DNA from: Primulina eburnea
Taxonomy: Eukaryota; Streptophyta; Magnoliopsida; Lamiales; Gesneriaceae
Direction: 5' to 3'
DNA length: 64,000 nucleotides
Assembly: GCF_022965805.1 (NCBI RefSeq)
Contig: NC_133104.1
Coordinates: 21,402,912 to 21,466,911, forward strand
Shown here: piece by piece, positions 11,975-23,553 of the stretch
How positions within the stretch are numbered: position 1 is the stretch's first letter
How the letters are laid out: each line of letters starts with the position of its first letter
The notes under the pieces: model-generated
The model's database searches: none
What the model saw: the letters and a program-made list of their open reading frames with translations, nothing else
Told to the model about the DNA's origin: nothing
Position numbers and translations under genes: made by a program

Positions 11975-13542
11975 TGTTGCACTCCCAAGAGCAAGTTGTC
12001 CACAAGTAATATAATTCGGTGAGTCCGAATATCGTATCCACAGGGAAGCTAAGGTAATTACAAGTCTACTACAATGTCTTTTTGTTTTGTTATTGTTTTT
12101 GTTTCTTTTTAATTTTAATTGTTTGAATATTTAATGAGTAAATTTTAATTGTTCAAATTTTAATTTAAGTAGTTGAGATTAAAGGATCCACTCTTGGTAT
12201 TTTAATAAAGTTAACATTAACGAACAATATTGAAATCCACTTAATAAAATGGTTCCAATATATTAAATAATCATATTTATATTATGTTATAAATTATTAT
12301 CTCATAAATATATAATATATACCAAAACTTATAAATGTGGTCAAGTATTTATTGTGCTATATATATATTTGTAAACACTAAATCAAGGTTCCCACTTTAA
12401 ATGGTTGGTAAAACCAAACTAACATTTAAATGGTACCAAGAAAATATTATTATGATATATTTATATATAGTAAATCAAGGAATCCAAGTTAAATGGTTGG
12501 TAAAACCAAACTAACATTTAAATGGTTCCAAAACTTTTAATATTATAATATATTTATATATAATAAATCAAGGCATCCACTTTAAATGGTTTGTAATACC
12601 AAACTAACATTTAAATGGTTCCAAGAATTTAGTGTAACATATAGCAACAATAAATCAAAACTCCCACTTATAAGTAGGGTATAAAAATACTTAAACAAAT
12701 AAATATAACATAAACAATAAATAATGATTAAATAATATAAAACATAGATTCTTACCTTATAATAACCTTATTATCATGCCAAGAGCTTCACCTTATCATC
12801 TCAACTTTAGGAAGTTAGCTATTCATTATTTAAAGTGTAAAACTTTGAATATGAAATTAACATGCTAATTATATTTAAATGAAGAAATAAAAGAAAAATA
12901 TAGAGAGAAATATTATGAACTCAAAGATTTGTTCATAGAATGAGGGATATCTCAATACATTACAATGCACCCCTATTTATAGCCAAATTTGGGGAAACAA
13001 CCACAAATAAAATATTATTTTTTACACATAAGTCTTCATTGGTGTTCCAAGAAATTAATATTATATTACACATCACTTTTGAAAATCTTCTTCTCCGAAT
13101 TTGCTTCTTCACATAAAATGAAACATGTGGATAATTGAGTTGTCTTATTGTGGTATTTTTTTCAGAATATTTGACCAAGTAATTTGAGAGATATGGTCAA
13201 CATACTAGTGCATGGTAAAACTGTTACTCCTTTGGTAACTTTAATTGTTGCTTAATTTGATCCCACTTGTGAGAGGATTTTTATCTCATGCTTGGCAACA
13301 ATATTGTAGATCTTATAATCAACTTTCTACAGGTCCAAGAATCATCTTAATCTCATTTGCAACGCCAAGGTTATTCTTTTTTTATCGAACCTATAAAAAA
13401 TAGTAAAAACTTATAATTACACAACAACTTATATTTTATACAATTTATTATAAAACATATAATGTTTAAAAATTTAATAAAACCAAAACTATATATTTAT
13501 ATTATAAAATATTTAATTAATGTACAATTTTTATGTTTATCA
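11975..13542 (-). repeat. Element J 3' LTR
   Basis: On the minus strand it starts TGATAAACAT at 13542, directly after a GGTTGGGAGGTG purine-rich tract, and ends GGGAGTGCAACA at 11975. It is very AT-rich. It contains a tandem array (about 12380-12670) and a block TATCCACAGGGAAGC near its 3' end (12038-12052 on the plus strand). The boundaries rest on TG/CA ends and the junction with copia coding sequence, not on a second LTR. Confidence 0.65.
12380..12670 (-). repeat. About 92-bp AT-rich tandem repeat in J LTR
   Basis: Three to four degenerate copies with starts near 12380, 12472, 12564 and 12652. Each begins AAATCAAGG or similar, followed by TCCCACTTTAAATGGTTGG, ACCAAACTAACATTTAAATGG and an ATATTTATATATA run. 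Confidence 0.7.
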
Positions 13543-13706
13543 CACCTCCCAACCAGCTTATTGCTAGTCCCTAGCAATTTAAGCGTTAATAGCAATACAA
13601 AAAATATTGATTAATTTAAATAGAAATGTAATCAGAACTATCTAAGTGTTTAAATTAAATTTGAAAACTGTCAAAGTTATATCAAGATCATCATAATTAT
13701 AATTTA
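13543..13706 (-). other. J pre-LTR region with polypurine tract
   Basis: Minus-strand purine-rich GGTTGGGAGGTG (13543-13554) adjoins the LTR start, preceded by an imperfect repeat, GCTAGGGACTAGC (13561-13573). The rest is AT-rich. It is cut by C at 13707; ATTTA (13702-13706) is C's left target duplicate. Confidence 0.6.
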
Positions 13707-13837
13707 TGTAATGCCCGGAAAATTAATCCCAGTAATCGGTAATTATTGAATTATAATTTGATATGATTATGAAGGATTAATCGGGACAGGAAATATACAT
13801 AAGTGTGAAAAGTGTGTGTATTGGTGCAAAGGACTCA

Positions 13838-14073
13838 CGCACATGCGCGAGCTAATGCGCGCACATGCGCGCATTAAACCGAAGGGTTCGTGCATATGCG
13901 CGAGTGATCGCGCGCATATGCGCGAAGGGGACAGTAGCCCCCCTAAATTTCGATTGGACCTCGCGCATATGCGCCGTAGCGTGCGCGCATATGCGCGAGG
14001 CGAGGTGCCAGTCACGCGCCGAGACAGAATGTCTCGCGCATATGCGCCGAGGAAGTCGCGCATATGCGCGAGA
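13838..14073 (+). promoter_or_regulatory. U3 array of CGCGCATATGCGCG palindromes (element C)
   Basis: About eight copies of a perfect or near-perfect palindrome, CGCGCATATGCGCG (some CACATGCG variants), near 13838, 13858, 13891, 13909, 13961, 13980, 14035 and 14057. They lie about 50 bp upstream of the TA tract. The 3' LTR copy is at about 20645-20881. CpG is far denser here than in the flanks. Confidence 0.75.
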
Positions 14074-14121
14074 CGTGTTTGGCTGAGAGTTCGCCATTTG
14101 CCCTTGTGCATGCGGGAGTTG

Positions 14122-14150
<29 letters not shown>
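14122..14150 (+). promoter_or_regulatory. TATA tract, (TA)14, element C LTR
   Basis: A TA microsatellite ending in TATAAAC, at the place where the other LTRs have a TATA box. The 3' LTR has 9 repeats (20930-20947). Confidence 0.6.
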
Positions 14151-14152
<2 letters not shown>

Positions 14153-14996
14153 ATGCAAACATTTCTTCAGAAACAGAAAAGGGAAATTGAGAGGAAAGTT
14201 TGGAATTCGATTTCAAGTTCAATCGTGTGATCAATCCGTCCGTCCGAATTGTAATCCGACTTCGGTAGTGAGTTCCTATCGACGTAGGCTACACTTTGAC
14301 GTAAGTTTTGCTACGTTTTGACATGCTTTGAATTTATGCTATTGTCAGAATTGAATAGGATTCAGATATGATGTTCTTGATAGGTTAGACATCATAGAAT
14401 CGAAGTCAGATTAAGACATAGACTGATTATGGACTTGTTATGATTTTCTGATTATAATCAGTTAATACCGGACAGATTTGGATTATGGATTGATTATAGA
14501 ATGTATTGGATATGGGTTATAGATTGTAACTATTATCTGGTGAATTGGTATAGACGGGGATATTGGAATTGTACCGTTATACTGTTGATTTTGAATTAAT
14601 TCCAGATTGATCAGATTGTTATGGAGTTGACTAGTATATTGATATGAGATTATTGATATTGTCAGTACCAGACAGGCTTTGAATTCAGGACTTCGACTGA
14701 GCCAGAAACCGACGAAAGAAAGGTATAAGTCAATGTGGTATTGGGAGATGGACTTGAGTCGGTTTAGACTTGGGTTTCCCTAAATCACATACTTTATTTT
14801 ATTGCATGGATATTTGCATTACATTGATTAATGTACTTGTTCTCTTGTATTTAGATGACAGGTATTAGACAAGTTATCTTGTGACAGAAGTGCCGGATAG
14901 TGGTGGTATCGCCACGGCACATTGCACTATGTCTCAAGATAGGATGCTAGTGATAGAGCTACAGTCCTTGACGGTTAGGTCAGGACACTGGATGTG

Positions 14997-15181
14997 TGGT
15001 TATATCGAGTAATGGAATCTATTACGGAATTCGATATAGGAACACCATATTTGGTTATATCGAGTAAAGGGTATTGGAATTCTTCTATTACGGAATTCGA
15101 TATAGGAATACCAGGGCACTGGTTATATCGAGTAATAGAAATTATGGTTCCATCCTTTACGGAATTCGATATAGGAATACC
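14997..15181 (+). repeat. Three tandem stem-loop repeats in C LTR
   Basis: Each unit has TATATCGAGTAA, a variable spacer, then TTACGGAATTCGATATAGGAA. TATATCGA pairs with TCGATATA and GTAA with TTAC. Copies start near 15000, 15055 and 15123, with spacers of different length. The 3' LTR has the same set (about 21797-21978). Position suggests transcribed leader sequence. Confidence 0.75.
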
Positions 15182-15375
15182 ACATCTGGAAACCGGGATC
15201 CCTAGACTAGGATTGAGTCTAGTCTGAATTATGTGTCGACAGTTTGATTTAATATTGTTTATGTTTCAGATTTGGATTCATATTCATGTTACCTGATTAC
15301 ATGCTTTATATTGTTTATATGATTGCATGTTTCATTGATTTATACTGGGGATTATATTCTCACCGGTATATCCGG

Positions 15376-15409
15376 CTGTTGTCTTGTCTGTATGTGTACT
15401 TGACAACAG
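15376..15409 (+). promoter_or_regulatory. 3'-proximal LTR hairpin, element C
   Basis: CTGTTGTC (15376-15383) pairs perfectly with GACAACAG (15402-15409) around a loop containing TGTATGTGTA. The 3' LTR copy is at 22173-22206. The stem is kept with compensatory changes in D, H and L. Confidence 0.65.
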
Positions 15410-15691
15410 GTGGGACAGGTCCAGGGTCGAGGAGATGAAGAGCTAGATCGTGATTAGAGTGGTGGCACCGGACTTGGACTAGATGTAGGGTTAAACACTT
15501 GACTTTAGTTTTAAACCCTAGTTTGAATAAATGTTGAAATACATGATTTGTATTTTATATACTGATATGTATATATGTTGTATGTCACTACGTTCCGCAT
15601 TTTAAAAAAAAAATTTAGACCCTGTTTTAATTAATTAATTAGTCCCAATGATGATTAAGAACTTGATTAGCGTCCGGGTCCCCACAACAGG

Positions 15692-15703
15692 TGGTATCAG
15701 AGC
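15692..15703 (+). other. Primer binding site of element C
   Basis: TGGTATCAGAGC, 5 bp after the LTR end; matches initiator Met tRNA. Confidence 0.9.
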
Positions 15704-15925
15704 AATAGATCCTTGAGATTGAGATAGGAGATAGTGAGCGGGGTAGAATGTGTTTTCTTTCCTGCTTTTTATTGCTAGCATGATTCTTGTTTTAATACAT
15801 GTTACCTGACTTATCTGTTATTGATATGGTATTGTGTATTATTGGAATGGATCAGCTGTAAGATGATCCAGGGAGGCTTGAAATAGGATTATTGTTGGAA
15901 TTGCTAACCCTTTTGGTTATCAGAT

Positions 15926-18900
15926 ATGCCTCCGAGGAGAATGTCAGAACAGGGGAGTACCTCAAATCCTCCCATGGATGTGACACCTACAGCAATGGAG
16001 AAATTGCTGAAAAGGTTTCAGTCATTTCATCCACCGACCTTGAAAGGTACGGAGAACTCCGTGGAATGTGAGAGTTGGTTGGACGACATTGAATCACTGT
16101 TTGACTCGTTGGAGTATACGGAGGAAAAGAGGGCGAAACTGATAATACACCAGTTGCATGACGTTGCTAAACACTGGTGGATCACGACGAAACGGGCATT
16201 GGAACAACGAGGTACGGCCATTACCTGGAATGTGTTTAAGACTGAATTCTATCTACGGTTCTTTCCAGTTTCTTATAGGAAGGACAAGGGAGCCGAGTTT
16301 GCAAACTTGAAACAGGGCCAATTAAACATTGAGAACTACGTGGCTAAGTTCTCTACACTACTTCGATTCGCTCCCCATGTCGCTGAGCATGATGAGGCCG
16401 TTGCAGACCAGTTCATAAATGGCCTGAATCCAGAAATCTTTACCCTGGTGAATACCGGAAGGCCAAATAATTTCACCGATGCCTTGAATAGAGCCAAGGG
16501 AGCTGAGGCAGGCCTGATGAGGCAGAGAGAGGCTTCTTTTGTGGCTCCAGTATCGGGACAACAACCACCTCCTCGATTTGAAGGGGGCAGCAGCGGTACC
16601 GGGAAGACGGATTTCTTGAAGGCTAGAGGAAAGCAATTCAAGAAATCAGGGACTACCTCGTCCAGTTCGAGGGGCTCGAGACAGATCGGTCAGAGCCAAA
16701 GTTATACTGGACCATACTGTGGTACTTGTGGAGGGAGACATTCCACAGATCAGTGCCGAGGAGTAGTTGGCAGCTGTCGTATCTGTAACAGCAGGGACAC
16801 TTTGCCCGAGTGTGTCCCCAGAGGAGTGCCCAGGGATCACAGGCAGCTGAGTCATCGGGATCCGTGGCTCAGACAGGGAGACGATCTTCTGCCGTTCATT
16901 CCTTTCAGCCAGCACCGTCTACTCTGTCACAGCAGAGGCCAGGAGGGGGCCAGATCACGAGCCAGCCTCCTAGACAGCAGGCCCGATTGTTTGCTTTGAC
17001 TGAGGAGCAGGCACAGGATGCACCTGATGATGTCGTGGCAGGTAACTGTTTTATTTCTGGTTATCCTGCTTATGTATTGATTGATACTGGTGCATCACAT
17101 ACTTTTATGTCTGAGCGATTTGCTTTAATGCATTCATTGCCGGTTGAGTCCTTAGCTACTATAGTATCTGTCACGTCTCCGTTAGGAACAGGTTTGATAT
17201 CGGTGAAATCTGTGAAATCGTGTATACTGCAGTACGACGGGCATACGATTGATTTGGACTGTATTGTGCTTGGGATATCTGACTTTGACTGTATTATCGG
17301 TATTGATACATTGACCAAGTACAGGGCTACAGTCGATTGTTTCCACAAGATAGTTCGATTCAGACCTGAGAGGGCTAAGGAGTGGAAATTTTATGGTAAG
17401 GGTTCTCGTGCTAGAATTCCTTTGATATCTGCAATAAATATGATACGATTATTGCAGAAAGGAGCGGATGGATTCCTGGTATATTCAGTTGACTTACTGA
17501 AAACGAGCCCAACATTGGCGGATTTGCCAGTGGTGTGCGAGTTTACTGATGTCTTTCCAGACGAGATTCCTGGATTACCTCCGATTCGAGAAATAGACTT
17601 CAGCATTGAATTGATGCCAGGAACAGTTCCGATTTCGAGGGCTCCTTACCGGATGGCACCAATCGAATTGAAGGAGTTGAAAGAACAGTTGGAGGATTTA
17701 CTGGCCAAGGGATATATCAGACCGAGTGTATCTCCTTGGGGTGCTCCAGTACTGTTCGTGAGAAAGAAAGACGGGTCGATGAGACTTTGTATCGACTACC
17801 GGCAGCTGAACAAAGCAACGGTAAAGAATAAATACCCATTGCCTCGTATTGATGATTTATTTGATCAGCTGCAGGGTTCATCTGTATATTCCAAGATCGA
17901 TCTGAGATCGGGATACCATCAACTGAGAGTCAGGGACTCTGATATCTCAAAGACTGCATTTAGAACCAGGTATGGACACTATGACTTTATTGTCATGCCA
18001 TTTGGATTGACGAATGCACCAGCGGTATTTATGGGATTGATGAGCCGCGTCTTTCAGAAATATTTGGATGATTTTGTTATCATATTCATTGATGATATAT
18101 TGATTCATTCGAAGAATATGATTGAACATGCTAATCATCTGAGGACTGTGTTGAGAATTTTGAGGGCAGAAAAACTGTATGCTAAATTGTCAAATTGCGA
18201 GTTTTGGCTGAAACAGGTTGTGTTTCTGGGTCACATTATATCGGGAGACGGTATATCAGTTGATCCCAGTAAGGTTGAGGCAGTGATTTCTTGGCCGAGA
18301 CCTACATCTGTGCCGGAAATCCGTAGTTTTATGGGTTTGGCAGGATATTATCGTCGATTTGTTAAAGATTTTTCGAGTATTGCCAAACCGATTACGCAGT
18401 TGACTCAGAAGAATGCTCCGTTTAATTGGTCTGAAGACTGTGAGACCAGTTTTATTGAACTAAAGAAGAGATTGACCAGTGCTCCTGTGTTGACGATTCC
18501 TTCAAGCACTGGTGGATTTGTTGTTTATTGCGATGCATCTCACCGAGGATTGGGTTGTGTATTGATGCAACGGGGGCATGTGATTGCTTATGCCTCGAGA
18601 CAGCTGAAACCCCATGAAACTCGATATCCAATTCATGATCTTGAATTGGCAGCTATAGTCTTTGCATTAAAGATATGGCGACATTATCTGTACGGTGAGA
18701 AATTTGAAATATATTCTGATCACAAAAGCTTGAAATATCTGTTTTCACAATCCGAATTGAATATGAGACAGAGAAGATGGCTGGATTTATTGAAAGACTT
18801 CGATTGTGAAATCAAGTATTATCCAGGGAAGTCCAATGCAGCAGCAGATACGCTGAGTCGAAAGGTATGTGCACTATCCTTATCGACGATAGGTGTTTCG

Positions 18901-20415
18901 AATTTGATTGAAAACTGCTGTTTGTCTGGATTAGTATTTGAGACAGATCAGAGACCAATGAGATTATATACTATTCAAGCGGAACCAGAGCTGATTTTGA
19001 AAATTAAAGCGGCTCAAAGAGTTGATCAGAATGTGCAGAAGTCGATTGCTTTGGTCAAAGCTGGACATCGGTCAGAATATCAGGTCCAAAATGGTACTTT
19101 GTATGTGAATAATCGTCTTGTTGTACCGAATGTTTCGGAGTTGAGACAGCGGATACTGACAGAAGCGCACAACACTCGTTTTAGCATTCATCCTGGTGGT
19201 AGGAAAATGTATAATGATTTGAAGACACAATATTGGTGGAAACAAATGAAAGCAGACATTGCTACATTTGTATCAAAGTGTCTGAATTGCCAACAGGTGA
19301 AGGCTGAACGAAAGAAACCAGGAGGATTGTTACAGAGTTTGTCTATTCCTGAATGGAAATGGGATCATATTTCCATGGATTTTGTGACACAATTACCGAG
19401 ATCCTCCCGAGGTTATGATGCGATTTGGGTCGTGATTGATCGATTGACCAAATCGGCATGTTTCATTCCATACAAGATGACCTACAGATACAATCAGATG
19501 GCCGATATCTACGTCAAGGAAGTTGTCAGACTGCATGGAGTGCCGAAGTCGATTGTTTCAGACCGTGATTCTCGGTTTACTTCGCACTTCTGGCAGAGTT
19601 TTCAGCAAGCTCTCGGTACGAAGTTGCATTTGAGTACCGCATATCATCCACAAACTGACGGACAGTCAGAACGTACGATCCAGACATTAGAAGATATGTT
19701 GAGAGCTGTAGTGCTGGATTTTAGCACTAATTGGCAAGATGCATTGCCTCTTTGCGAGTTTTCGTACAACAATAGCTATCAAACAAGTATTGAGATGGCT
19801 CCATTCGAAGCGTTGTACGGAAAGAAATGTCGATCGCCTCTTTACTGGGATGATATCTCTGAAGTTCCTGAGACTGGACCGGATATGATCAGAGATATGA
19901 CTGAGAAAGTAAAGCTGATTCAGAAGAAAATGAAGGCAGCTCAGGACAGACAAGCAAAATATGCCAACCTCAGACGACGACCGTTGGTATTTGAGGCTGG
20001 AGACCAAGTGTTTCTGAAAATTTCACCTTTCAGAGGAGTTGTCAGATTTGGCAAGAAAGGGAAGTTATCTCCACGATACGTCGGTCCATATGAAATTCTA
20101 GAAAAGATAGGAGATCGTGCCTATCGGCTAGCATTGCCGCCTTCATTATCTGGAATACATGATGTTTTTCATGTATCGATGCTGCGGAAATATCTCCCTG
20201 ATGATTCACACGTGATTCAACCAGACGAGGCAGAACTTGATGAAAATCTGAGTTATATTGAAAAGCCGATCCGGATTATCGATCGTAAAGAAAAACAGCT
20301 CAGAACGAAAATGATTCCCCTGGTAAAAGTTCAATGGACTCGTCATGGCATTGAAGAAGCCACTTGGGAGACGGAATCTGACATGAGACAGGAATTCCCA
20401 GCATTGTTGCACTGA
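15926..20415 (+). pseudogene. Gag-Pol of element C, single-base frameshift
   Basis: Gag starts at ATG 15926 (MPPRRMSEQG). The first knuckle (CGTCGGRHSTDQC) is intact. The second breaks after CRIC: comparison with element D indicates a 1-nt deletion near 16789, so the gag frame runs on in a wrong register to 16999 while the pol register is open to 20415. Pol has protease (DTGAS near 17082), RT (FIDD near 18085-18096), RNase H (YCDAS, DTLSRK), integrase with HHCC and DDE residues (TMDF/SMDF-type D near 19378, SDRDS near 19558, GQSERT near 19665), and a chromodomain-like end ([14 protein letters not shown]). In D gag and pol share one frame, so this shift is probably a mutation and not programmed; that is inference. 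Confidence 0.9.
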
Positions 20416-20475
20416 TGTAAATACGTACTCGATTGTAATTACATTTCTTCTTAATGATATGATTTGATTGCCTGT

Positions 20476-20513
20476 GATTTCGAGGACGAAATCGTATCTT
20501 AGAGGGGGAGAAA
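20476..20513 (+). promoter_or_regulatory. Pre-PPT hairpin and PPT of element C
   Basis: GATTTCG (20476-20482), loop AGGA, CGAAATC (20487-20493). The polypurine tract AGAGGGGGAGAAA (20501-20513) abuts the 3' LTR. Confidence 0.8.
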
Positions 20514-22483
20514 TGTAATGCCCGGAAAATTAATCCCAGTAATCGGTAATTATTGAATTATAATTTGATATGATTATGAAGGATTAATCGGGACAGGAAA
20601 TATACATAAGTGTGAAAAGTGTGTGTATTGGTGCAAAGGACTCACGCACATGCGCGAGCTAATGCGCGCACATGCGCGCATTAAACCGAATGGTTCGCGC
20701 ATCTGCGCGAGTGATTGCGCGCATATGCGCGAAGGGGACAGTAGCCCCCCTAAATTTCGATTGGACCTCGCGCATATGCGCCGATAGCGTGCGCGCATAT
20801 GCGCGAGGCGAGGTGCCAGTCACGCGCCGAGACAGAATGTCTCGCGCATATGCGCCGAGGAAGTCGCGCATATGCGCGAGACGTGTTTGGCTGAGAGTTC
20901 GCCATTTGCCCTTGTGCATGCGGGAGTTGTATATATATATATATATAAACATGCAAACATTTCTTCAGAAACGGAAAAGGGAAATTGAGAGGAAAGTTTG
21001 GAATTCGATTTCAAGTTCAATCGTGTGATCAATCCGTCCGTCCGAATTGTAATCCGACTTCGGTAGTGAGTTCCTATCGACGTAGGCTACACTTTGACGT
21101 AAGTTTTGCTACGTTTGACATGCTTTGAATTTATGCTATTGTCAGAATTGAATAGGATTCAGATATGATGTTCTTGATAGGTTAGACATCATAGAATCGA
21201 AGTCAGATTAAGACATATACTGATTATGGACTTGTTATGATTTTCTGATTATAATCAGTTAATACCGGACATATTTGGATTATGGATTGATTATAGAATG
21301 TATTGGATATGGGTTATAGATTGTAACTATTATCTGGTGAATTGGTATAGACGGGGATATTGGAATTGTACCGTTGTACTGTTGATTTTGAATTAATTCC
21401 AGATTGATCAGATTGTTATGGAGTTGACTAGTATATTGATATGAGATTATTGATATTGTCAGTACCAGACAGGCTTTGAATTCAGGACTTCGACTGAGCC
21501 AGAAACCGACGAAAGAAAGGTATAAGTCAATGTGGTATTGGGAGATGGACTTGAGTCGGTTTAGACTTGGGTTTCCCTAAATCACATACTTTATTTTATT
21601 GCATGGATATTTGCATTACATTGATTAATGTACTTGTTCTCTTGTATTTAGATGACAGGTATTAGACAAGTTATCTTGTGACAGAAGTGCCGGATAGTGG
21701 TGGTATCGCCACGGCACATTGCACTATGTCTCAAGATAGGATGCTAGTGATAGAGCTACAGTCCTTGACGGTTAGGTCAGGACACTGGATGTGTGGTTAT
21801 ATCGAGTAATGGAATCTATTACGGAATTCGATATAGGAACACCATATTTGGTTATATCGAGTAAAGGGTATTGGAATTCTTCTATTACGGAATTCGATAT
21901 AGGAATACCAGGGCACTGGTTATATCGAGTAATAGAAATTATGGTTCCATCCTTTACGGAATTCGATATAGGAATACCACATCTGGAAACCGGGATCCCT
22001 AGACTAGGATTGAGTCTAGTCTGAATTATGTGTCGACAGTTTGATTTAATATTGTTTATGTTTCAGATTTTGATTCATATTCATGTTACCTGATTACATG
22101 CTTTATATTGTTTATATGATTGCATGTTTCATTGATTTATACTGGGGATTATATTCTCACCGGTATATCCGGCTGTTGTCTTGTCTGTATGTGTACTTGA
22201 CAACAGGTGGGACAGGTCCAGGGTCGAGGAGATGAAGAGCTAGATCGTGATTAGAGTGGTGGCACCGGACTTGGACTAGATGTAGGGTTAAACACTTGAC
22301 TTTAGTTTTAAACCCTAGTTTGAATAAATGTTGAAATACAGGATTTGTATTTTATATACTGATATGTATATATGTTGTATGTCACTACGTTCCGCATTTT
22401 AAAAAAAAAATTTAGACCCTGTTTTAATTAATTAATTAGTCCCAATGATGATTAAGAACTTGATTAGCGTCCGGGTCCCCACA
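20514..22483 (+). repeat. Element C 3' LTR (1970 bp)
   Basis: Same structure as the 5' LTR with a shorter TA tract and about a dozen substitutions. Followed by ATTTA (22484-22488). Confidence 0.95.
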
Positions 22484-22488
22484 ATTTA

Positions 22489-23553
22489 TGAAATAATTTG
22501 AGATGATTAATTCAAAGCTTATTTCAGGTAGTAAAAATGTACACGGCATTCAGAAATTCCTAGTAAGAGTCTCAACTCCATATCCTCACAGGTTAATAAA
22601 TGTTTCAATTTATGGCAACGATTTCTCTCATGGAGTTGGAATACAGATAAATGCTCAGAAAAATGGTTTACAGAATGCAGACAGACAAACGAGCCAAACT
22701 AATCAAAAGATAGGAAATCCATTGATTTAAAATCCAGTTGTTCTTATTATATATATTTTTTTCCTGATTTTTTTTTTTTACATCATGGAATCAAACTAAG
22801 TTTATGCTTCTTGACCACATATTTATTTAATTTGTACAATGTATTTCTCTCTCCCTTTCTTTTTTTTTTATTTGTATTTTTATGAGAGAAAAATAGGTCG
22901 CAGCATATAACTTAAATTACATAAATTTTCAACATCTTTCTTTATTTTTTTTTTCTTCGCTTTTTTTTTTCAGGAAATATCAATTTTTTTTTCAAAATAA
23001 GAACTCAAGATCTAAACAATTGAGAGCCTCTCCGATGATCAATAAAGGCTCGCAAGCTGTTTTCTCAATCCTCTCCACTCATCACAAAATATGTGTGAGT
23101 TCAAAAATTTTAGGCACTCTTATAAGGTATATCTTGGGCCATATATTTTAATACCTAATTTTATCACAATGGTTAATCACTCAAAAAGATTTCATAAATC
23201 ATATTTTTATATTGATCAGAATATTAAAAATGACCTTTTTTCAAATAAAAATTTAAACATTCTTAAATAGATTAATGCATGTTCTAATTTAAATCTTTCA
23301 AATATGTAATGTATGACATTTTTGCAAAAATTACTAAGGTACAAACAATAAACATGGTTTTATTTTAAAATAATATTTAATTTTTTTTTTAAAATTTGTT
23401 TTTTTTTTAAATGTGTTCTCCCCCCAATCAGAATATGACATTGTCCCTAATGTCAAAATAGCTATAAAGAGTACATAATGAAAGAGATATCACCTGGAAT
23501 TTTATTGAAGATAACAAACTGAAACAAACGCAAACCAATCCACGACTTTTGAA
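22489..23553 (-). other. J 3' non-coding region, AT-rich
   Basis: Several T-runs (22755-22990, 23385-23410) and no believable gene. On the minus strand GACATTAGGGACAATGTC (about 23435-23452) is followed by GGGGGGAG (23421-23428). A block of this type commonly lies after pol in Athila-like elements. The frame at 22503-22730 shows no family features. Confidence 0.5.

Larger units (their letters stand above)
13707..15686 (+). repeat. Element C 5' LTR (1980 bp)
   Basis: Starts TGTAATGCCCGG and ends GGGTCCCCACA. It contains the CGCGCATATGCGCG array, a (TA)14 TATA tract, three stem-loop repeats (about 14997-15181), the GGGATCCC block (15195-15202) and the 3'-proximal hairpin (15376-15409). Frames such as 13816-14190 only translate the repeats. 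Confidence 0.95.
13707..22483 (+). mobile_element. Element C: Ty3/gypsy (Tekay-like), one frameshift in gag
   Basis: A complete element with LTRs 13707-15686 and 20514-22483, PBS, Gag-Pol and PPT. The target duplication is ATTTA (13702-13706 and 22484-22488). LTR lengths differ by 10 bp, fully explained by a TA microsatellite (14 against 9 repeats) plus two offsetting 1-bp indels; I count roughly a dozen substitutions. The coding region is open apart from a single-base deletion in the second zinc knuckle. Confidence 0.95.

Noticed and set aside
13767..14234. Overlapping frames on both strands in the C LTR (and 20574-21032) giving Arg/Ala/Cys-rich repeat peptides
   Set aside because: They only translate CGCGCATATGCGCG palindromes and the TA tract; all frames are open because the repeat lacks stops.
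22740..22990. T-runs as a LINE or SINE tail
   Set aside because: No target duplication, internal promoter or RT nearby; fits AT-rich 3' region of J.
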